In this document: piece after piece, positions 6,078-9,661 of the stretch
How the letters are laid out: every line of letters starts with the position of its first letter
How positions within the stretch are numbered: the first letter of the stretch is position 1
DNA from: an uncultured Flavobacteriales bacterium
Lineage (GTDB): Bacteria; Bacteroidota; Bacteroidia; Flavobacteriales_D; Sanyastnellaceae
NCBI GenBank assembly: GCA_937967465.1
Contig: CALBSW010000211.1
Span: forward strand, 1-9,661
Length of the DNA stretch: 9,661 nucleotides
Reading direction: 5' to 3'
Position numbers and translations under genes: made by a program
Notes under the pieces: generated by a model
Told to the model about the DNA's origin: nothing
Database searches by the model: none
Seen by the model: only the letters and a program-made list of their open reading frames with translations

Positions 6078-6977
6078 ATGGCACGCACCAATTTCGACCA
6101 ACTGCTTCAAGCAGGATCCCACTTCGGACACCTCAAGCGCAAGTGGAACCCCCACATGGCTCCCTACATCTTCACTGAGAAGAAGGGAATTCACATCATC
6201 GACCTCCACAAGACTGTGGCCCTGGTCGACGACGCTGCAGCCGCAGCCAAGCAAATTGCCAAGAGCGGCAAGCGCATCTTGTTCGTGGCCACCAAGAAGC
6301 AGGCCAAGGACATTGTGACCGAAGCGGCCCAGTCCGTCAACATGCCATACGTGACCGAGCGTTGGTCCGGCGGCATGCTCACCAACTTCGCGACGATCCG
6401 CAAGGCCATCCGGAAGATGACCCAGATCGACAAGATGGAAGCGGACGGCACGTTGGGCACCATGTCCAAGCGTGAGCGCCTGCAGGTCAGCCGTCAGCGC
6501 GCCAAGCTGGAGAAGAACCTCGGCTCCATTGCGGACATGAACCGCATCCCGGCCGCCGTCTTCATCGTGGACGTCATGAAGGAGCACATTGCCCTCGCAG
6601 AGGCCAAGAAGCTCGGCATCCCGGTGATCGCGATGGTCGACACCAACAGTGACCCCCGTCCGGTCGACTTCCCGATTCCATCCAACGACGACGCCAGCAA
6701 GTCCATCAAGGCTGTGGTGGACGCCATCACGGAGGCGGTGAAGGAAGGCCTCGCTGAGCGCGGTGCCGAGAAGGACGCTCCGAAGAAGGAAGCAGCTCCT
6801 GCCAAGGAGGAGGCGCCTGCCGCCGAGGAAGCTCCCGCCGAGGAAGAGGCGCCTGCCGCTGAGGAGGCTCCTGCCAAGGAAGAAGCGCCTGCCGCTGAGG
6901 AGGCTCCTGCCAAGGAAGAAGCACCTGCCGCTGAGGAAGCTCCTGCCGAAGAGAAGAAGGACGGAGAGGAGGCCTGA
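6078..6977 (+). CDS. rpsB: 30S ribosomal protein S2 with acidic repeat tail
   Basis: Small-subunit protein at the head-body junction, needed for loading S1-like factors and for initiation. 299 residues; the first 228 or so are a full S2 domain: FDQLLQAGSHFGHLKRKWNP (6-25), then MAPYIF, GIHIIDLHKT (37-46), LFVATKKQA (68-76), ERWSGGMLTNF (94-104) and MVDTNSDP (187-194). From about 229 a low-complexity tail rich in Ala, Pro, Glu and Lys follows, built from 12-residue units of the type APAAEEAPAKEE. Ala/Glu-rich tails on S2 occur in several lineages, including Bacteroidota, and do not affect the core fold. The ATG at 6078 gives the standard MARTNFDQLL start. Its leader carries a strong hairpin; tsf follows after 84 nt, the conserved rpsB-tsf pair. 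Confidence 0.97.
   Translation: MARTNFDQLLQAGSHFGHLKRKWNPHMAPYIFTEKKGIHIIDLHKTVALVDDAAAAAKQIAKSGKRILFVATKKQAKDIVTEAAQSVNMPYVTERWSGGMLTNFATIRKAIRKMTQIDKMEADGTLGTMSKRERLQVSRQRAKLEKNLGSIADMNRIPAAVFIVDVMKEHIALAEAKKLGIPVIAMVDTNSDPRPVDFPIPSNDDASKSIKAVVDAITEAVKEGLAERGAEKDAPKKEAAPAKEEAPAAEEAPAEEEAPAAEEAPAKEEAPAAEEAPAKEEAPAAEEAPAEEKKDGEEA
6792..6956 (+). repeat. 36-bp tandem repeats in the rpsB 3' coding region
   Basis: Four consecutive 36-bp units start at 6813, 6849, 6885 and 6921, preceded by a half unit from 6792. The second and third units are identical base for base as I read them; the first and fourth diverge at scattered, mostly synonymous positions. Each unit encodes APAAEEAPA(K/E)EE or a close variant and keeps the reading frame. 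Confidence 0.9.
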
Positions 6978-7015
6978 CCACAGGCTTGACCTCAGCGTAA
7001 CGACGAATTCAACCG

Positions 7016-7035
7016 GTGCGCATTGTTTCGCGCAC
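7016..7035 (+). other. Short hairpin between rpsB and tsf
   Basis: GTGCGC (7016-7021) and GCGCAC (7030-7035) form a perfect 6-bp stem with an 8-nt loop in the 84-nt gap. No T run follows. It may protect or balance the transcript between rpsB and tsf, or be chance in G+C-rich DNA. Confidence 0.35.
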
Positions 7036-7061
7036 ATCCCGAACCCCTACACCCCAAGACC

Positions 7062-7889
7062 ATGAGCATTACCGCTGCCGACGTCAACAAGCTCCGCAAG
7101 CAGACCGGAGCCGGCATGATGGATTGCAAGAAGGCCCTGACCGAAGCCGAAGGCGACTTCGAGAAGGCCATCGAGATCCTTCGCAAGAAGGGCCAGAAAA
7201 TTGCCGCCAAGCGCGGTGACAACGAGATCGGCGAAGGCGCTGTGATCGCGTCCACCAACGCGGCCGGCAACCGTGGCTGCATCATCTCGCTCAACTGCGA
7301 GACGGACTTTGTGGCCAAGAACGCCGACTACGTGTCCTTTGCCCAGAGCATCCTCGACATTGCTGTCGCTGAGGCCCCGGCCGACAAGGACGCCCTCCTC
7401 GCATGCGCGCACCCGGCGGGTGTGACCGTGGGTGAGGAAATCACCAACCAGATGGGCCGCCTCGGCGAGCGCATCGAGGTGAGCCGTTACGAGCAGGTGT
7501 CCGGTGACGCTGTTGTGGCGTACATCCACCCCGGCAACCGCCTGAGCACCCTCGTCGCCTTCAATGGTGATGTGGACGCCCAAGTCGGAAAGGACGTCGC
7601 CATGCAGGCGGCAGCCATGTCTCCGATCGCCCTCGACGAGAGCTCGATTGACCAGGCCGCCATCGACAAGGAGCTGGAAATTGGCAAGGACCTCGCCATC
7701 AAGGAGGGGAAGCCGGAAGAAATGGCTGCGAACATCGCCAAGGGCCGCCTCAAGAAGTGGTTCAAGGAGGTGACCCTCGTCCACCAGGCCTTCATCAAGA
7801 ACAACAAGCAGAGCGTGGCTGACTATGTCAAGGAGGCTGCCGGTGGCGACCGTGCCATCACTGCATTCAGCCGCGTCAGCCTCGACTGA
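7062..7889 (+). CDS. tsf: Elongation factor Ts
   Basis: Guanine nucleotide exchange factor that releases GDP from EF-Tu during translation elongation. 275 residues, normal for the phylum. The N-terminal UBA-like domain carries the signature LRKQTGAGMMDCKKAL (11-26) and the segment AIEILRKKGQ (36-45); the core has the EF-Tu-contacting TDFVAKN (81-87), at nearly the same position as in E. coli. The ATG at 7062 gives MSITAADVNKLR, the expected start; the frame is open for 13 more codons upstream but these are not EF-Ts-like. It lies 84 nt after rpsB and is followed by a strong intrinsic terminator, marking the end of the ribosomal operon. Confidence 0.97.
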   Translation: MSITAADVNKLRKQTGAGMMDCKKALTEAEGDFEKAIEILRKKGQKIAAKRGDNEIGEGAVIASTNAAGNRGCIISLNCETDFVAKNADYVSFAQSILDIAVAEAPADKDALLACAHPAGVTVGEEITNQMGRLGERIEVSRYEQVSGDAVVAYIHPGNRLSTLVAFNGDVDAQVGKDVAMQAAAMSPIALDESSIDQAAIDKELEIGKDLAIKEGKPEEMAANIAKGRLKKWFKEVTLVHQAFIKNNKQSVADYVKEAAGGDRAITAFSRVSLD

Positions 7890-7912
7890 TTCGCGGTATT
7901 CAATCGACTTTG

Positions 7913-7946
7913 AAACGGGCTCCCCAACGGGAGCCCGTTTTCATTT
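7913..7946 (+). terminator. Rho-independent terminator after tsf
   Basis: A perfect 12-bp stem, 7913-7924 (AAACGGGCTCCC) with 7929-7940 (GGGAGCCCGTTT), closes on the 4-nt loop CAAC. It is followed by a T-rich stretch (TCATTT to 7946). It sits 23 nt past the tsf stop. With the A run on its left side it could also stop transcription arriving from the right on the minus strand. Confidence 0.88.
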
Positions 7947-7947
7947 G
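7940..7947 (+). promoter_or_regulatory. Possible -7 element of a pyrH promoter
   Basis: TTCATTTG (7940-7947) matches the Bacteroidota -7 consensus TAnnTTTG at five of six fixed positions and overlaps the tail of the tsf terminator. No TTTG lies at the proper distance upstream, so the call is weak. A start near 7954 would leave a leader of about 30 nt before pyrH. Confidence 0.27.
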
Positions 7948-7983
7948 TGCGAGGCCACAATTGGGTCGCATCTTGGGGCTTCG

Positions 7984-8691
7984 ATGAAGTACCGGCGCGT
8001 CCTCCTGAAGCTGAGCGGTGAAGCCCTGATGGGCGAGAAGCAATTCGGCATTGACAATCAACAACTTGCGCTCTATGCGCACGAGGTCGAGGCCTTGGTG
8101 AAAGCCGGGGTCGAAGTGGCCGTGGTGATTGGTGGGGGCAACATCTTTCGGGGCGTTCAAGCCGCCGAGGGCGGAATGGAGCGCACCCAGGGCGACTACA
8201 TGGGCATGCTGGCGACCATGATCAACGCCATGGCCCTGCAGAGTGCGCTGGAGCACATCGGCGTCGACACCCGCTTGCAAAGTGCCATCGAGATGAAGGC
8301 CATCGCTGAGCCGGTCATCCGCCGGCGGGCCATGCGGCACCTGGAGAAGGGCCGCGTCGTCATCTTCGGAGCTGGCACCGGCAACCCGTTCTTCACCACG
8401 GACAGTGCGGCCTCCCTGCGGGCCATTGAAATCGAAGCGGACGTCATCCTCAAGGGCACCCGAGTGGATGGCATTTACACCGCGGACCCCGAGAAGGACC
8501 CGGATGCGGAGCGCTTCAGCAGCCTGTCCTTTGAGGAGGTGTTCCAACGCGGCCTCAAGGTGATGGACATGACGGCCTTCACGTTGTGCAACGAGAACAA
8601 GCTGCCCATCATCGTATTCGACATCAACCAGCCCGGCAACCTCCTCCGAATCGCACAAGGGGAGGAAGTGGGCACCATCGTGACCGTTTGA
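7984..8691 (+). CDS. pyrH: UMP kinase
   Basis: Phosphorylates UMP to UDP in pyrimidine nucleotide synthesis; a cytosolic hexamer of the amino-acid-kinase fold, unrelated to the eukaryotic UMP/CMP kinases. 235 residues, standard length. Visible motifs are KLSGEAL (9-15), IGGGNIFRG (49-57), RTQGDYMGMLATMINAMALQ (67-86) with Asp71, GTGNPFFTTD (131-140) with Asp140 at the phosphate-transfer site, and KGTRVDGIYTADP (157-169). ATG at 7984 gives MKYRRVLLKLSGE, the usual beginning; the frame is open upstream through the terminator but that stretch is not coding. It follows the tsf terminator and is joined to frr by a 3-nt gap, the widely conserved pyrH-frr pair. Confidence 0.97.
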   Translation: MKYRRVLLKLSGEALMGEKQFGIDNQQLALYAHEVEALVKAGVEVAVVIGGGNIFRGVQAAEGGMERTQGDYMGMLATMINAMALQSALEHIGVDTRLQSAIEMKAIAEPVIRRRAMRHLEKGRVVIFGAGTGNPFFTTDSAASLRAIEIEADVILKGTRVDGIYTADPEKDPDAERFSSLSFEEVFQRGLKVMDMTAFTLCNENKLPIIVFDINQPGNLLRIAQGEEVGTIVTV

Positions 8692-8694
8692 CCC

Positions 8695-9258
8695 ATGAGT
8701 GAAATGATCGACCTCGCCTACGACTCGGCGAAAGAAGACATGCAGAAGGCGATGGATCGCCTCGACGTTGAACTCCGCAAGATCCGGGCGGGAAAGGCCC
8801 ATCCGAGCATGCTGGACAGCGTGAAGGTGGACTACTACGGTGCCTTGACGCCGTTGAACCAGGTGGGCAATGTGTCGACGACCGACCCCCGCACCTTGAC
8901 GGTTCAGGCGTACGAGAAGTCGATGTTGGACCCGATTGCCTCGGCGATTGTCAATGCGAACCTCGGACTGAACCCCATGAACAATGGCGAGGTCCTCATC
9001 ATTTCGGTGCCTGCCCTGACCGAGGAGCGCCGCCGTGACCTGGCCAAGCAGGCCAAGGCCGTGGGAGAGAACGCCAAGGTGTCCATCCGCAACGCCCGGA
9101 AGGATGCCAACGATGCGGTGAAGGCCTCCAAGGATGACGGCGCGAGCGAAGACGCCATCAAGGCGGGCGAGGCCAACATTCAGACGTTGACCAACGACTA
9201 CACGAAGCAGGTTGACGACCGCATCTCCGCGAAGGAGGCGGACATCATGACTGTCTGA
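8695..9258 (+). CDS. frr: Ribosome recycling factor
   Basis: Acts with EF-G to split post-termination ribosomes from mRNA. 187 residues, as expected, with the three-helix-bundle and small beta-domain pattern: ELRKIRAGKAHPSMLDSVKVDYYG (26-49) holding the conserved RAGKA(H/R) core, PLNQVGNVSTTDPRTLTV in the beta domain, and a long C-terminal helix with EERRRDLAKQAKAVGENAKV and SIRNARKDAN. The ATG at 8695 is 3 nt past the pyrH stop, so the two genes are very probably translated from one message. The last 14 bp overlap the end of dxr on the other strand. There is no hairpin between frr and dxr; the next strong inverted repeat is inside dxr at 9322. Confidence 0.97.
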   Translation: MSEMIDLAYDSAKEDMQKAMDRLDVELRKIRAGKAHPSMLDSVKVDYYGALTPLNQVGNVSTTDPRTLTVQAYEKSMLDPIASAIVNANLGLNPMNNGEVLIISVPALTEERRRDLAKQAKAVGENAKVSIRNARKDANDAVKASKDDGASEDAIKAGEANIQTLTNDYTKQVDDRISAKEADIMTV

Positions 9259-9661
9259 CGCGGGCGGAAGCTGCCTCGCGGGCGGCGCGGTCCAATTCGA
9301 ACAGCTGCTCGAGATCCGGTTTCGCCACAGGCGGAACTGTGGCGAGGGCGTGTTCCAGCACGTCGCTCATTTCCAGGAACCCCACTTCATCGTTGAGGAA
9401 GGCGGCCACGGCCACTTCATTGGCGGCATTCAGGACGCAAGGAGCGCTGCCACCAGCGTCCAGCGCGTCGTAGGCCAGCTGAAGGTTGCGGAAGGTCTCC
9501 TTGTCGGGCTGCTCAAACGTCAAGTTGGGGAAGGCGGCGAAGGAGAACCGCGGGAAGTCGTTTTGAAGGCGTTGTGGGTACCCCAGCGCGTATTGGATGG
9601 GCAGCTTCATGTCGGGCAGTCCGAGCTGCGCCTTGATGCTGCCGTCTTCGAATTGCACGCA
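9245..9661 (-). CDS. dxr: 1-deoxy-D-xylulose 5-phosphate reductoisomerase, C-terminal part only
   Basis: DXR converts DXP to 2-C-methyl-D-erythritol 4-phosphate with NADPH, the committed step of the MEP isoprenoid pathway. Only the last 138 residues are in the window and the frame is open to the right edge; the NADPH domain and the metal and substrate ligands lie outside. Recognisable are VQFEDGSIKAQLGLPDMK with LPIQYALGYPQRL (the end of the catalytic domain and the linker) and CVLNAANEVAVAAFL with a following helical tail (the C-terminal alpha domain). The E. coli counterpart reads MVRYQDGS...LNAANEITVAAFL, from memory. The internal GTG at 9658 that could look like a start is within the conserved domain, so this is not a short separate gene. 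Convergent with frr, overlapping it by 14 bp. Confidence 0.95.
   Translation of the reverse strand, partial: CVQFEDGSIKAQLGLPDMKLPIQYALGYPQRLQNDFPRFSFAAFPNLTFEQPDKETFRNLQLAYDALDAGGSAPCVLNAANEVAVAAFLNDEVGFLEMSDVLEHALATVPPVAKPDLEQLFELDRAAREAASARVRQS
9322..9345. repeat. Perfect 9-bp inverted repeat inside dxr, downstream of frr
   Basis: TCGCCACAG (9322-9330) and CTGTGGCGA (9337-9345) flank the 6-nt loop GCGGAA. The repeat lies within dxr codons for a Val-Pro-Pro segment and 63 bp past the frr stop. Neither strand has a T run after it. It could mark the 3' end of the frr transcript or be incidental. Confidence 0.6.

Noticed and set aside
6057..7037. Minus-strand frame of 326 codons with GRSLLSGRRFFLG-type repeats opposite rpsB
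   Set aside because: The repeats are the antisense image of the S2 Ala/Glu/Pro tail repeats. S2 on the plus strand is certain.
7825..7983. Upstream extension of the pyrH frame
   Set aside because: It would overlap tsf and translate through a strong terminator hairpin. UMP kinase homology begins exactly at the ATG at 7984.
7900..8802. Minus-strand frame of 300 codons opposite pyrH, and the 245-codon one opposite tsf (7047-7784)
   Set aside because: Shadows of strongly conserved plus-strand genes, with no independent motifs or start context.
9245..9658. Short independent gene starting at the GTG at 9658
   Set aside because: The sequence is the C-terminal part of DXR, and the frame stays open through the right edge, so it is a truncated view of a longer gene.
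1..9661. Defence system, mobile element, CRISPR array or biosynthetic cluster
   Set aside because: All coding space is taken by recognised housekeeping genes plus one small DUF5522 gene. I saw no spaced direct repeats, integrase or transposase motifs, or tRNA-like attachment sites.

Overview
The window reads as an ordinary core-genome segment from a G+C-rich member of the Bacteroidota (probably class Bacteroidia). Three things point there: a single gene fusing MurF to alanine racemase; a 5' end of ribosomal protein L13 of the type usual in that phylum (start context MDTLSYKTVS, gene order rplM-rpsI-rpsB-tsf); and a general lack of Shine-Dalgarno sequences, with promoter-like motifs of the TTTG / TAnnTTTG kind instead of -35/-10 boxes. 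I cannot name a genus. I see no tRNA, rRNA, CRISPR array, transposon, integrase or prophage gene, and nothing in base or codon usage that suggests recent transfer.

Left half (1-4937, minus strand): one tightly packed unit transcribed right to left. It holds tdk (thymidine kinase), murF-alr (bifunctional cell-wall precursor ligase and alanine racemase, overlapping tdk by 4 nt), a 60-residue cysteine-rich DUF5522 protein, and hutU (urocanate hydratase, starting 1 nt after the DUF5522 stop and running off the left edge). The murF-alr protein makes D-alanine in one half and joins D-Ala-D-Ala to the UDP-MurNAc-tripeptide in the other. tdk and hutU belong to nucleotide salvage and histidine breakdown and seem to be co-transcribed without an obvious pathway link.

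Middle (4938-5133): a divergent control region of about 196 bp, with a candidate promoter for each direction and a terminator-like hairpin just before rplM.

Right half (5134-9258, plus strand): translation genes. rplM and rpsI (L13, S9) are followed by rpsB and tsf (S2, EF-Ts), then a strong intrinsic terminator, then pyrH and frr (UMP kinase, ribosome recycling factor). The rpsI-rpsB gap carries a long hairpin that may be a ribosomal-protein leader RNA, and S2 has an acidic Ala/Pro/Glu repeat tail encoded by 36-bp tandem repeats. At the right edge dxr (isoprenoid synthesis, 3' part only) lies convergent to frr, with the two coding ends overlapping by 14 bp.

No gap between genes exceeds 200 bp. 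I found no convincing undescribed multi-gene system. The most interesting leads are RNA structures in the ribosomal-protein leaders, the missing zinc-site cysteines in the thymidine kinase, and the repeat-encoded tail of S2.
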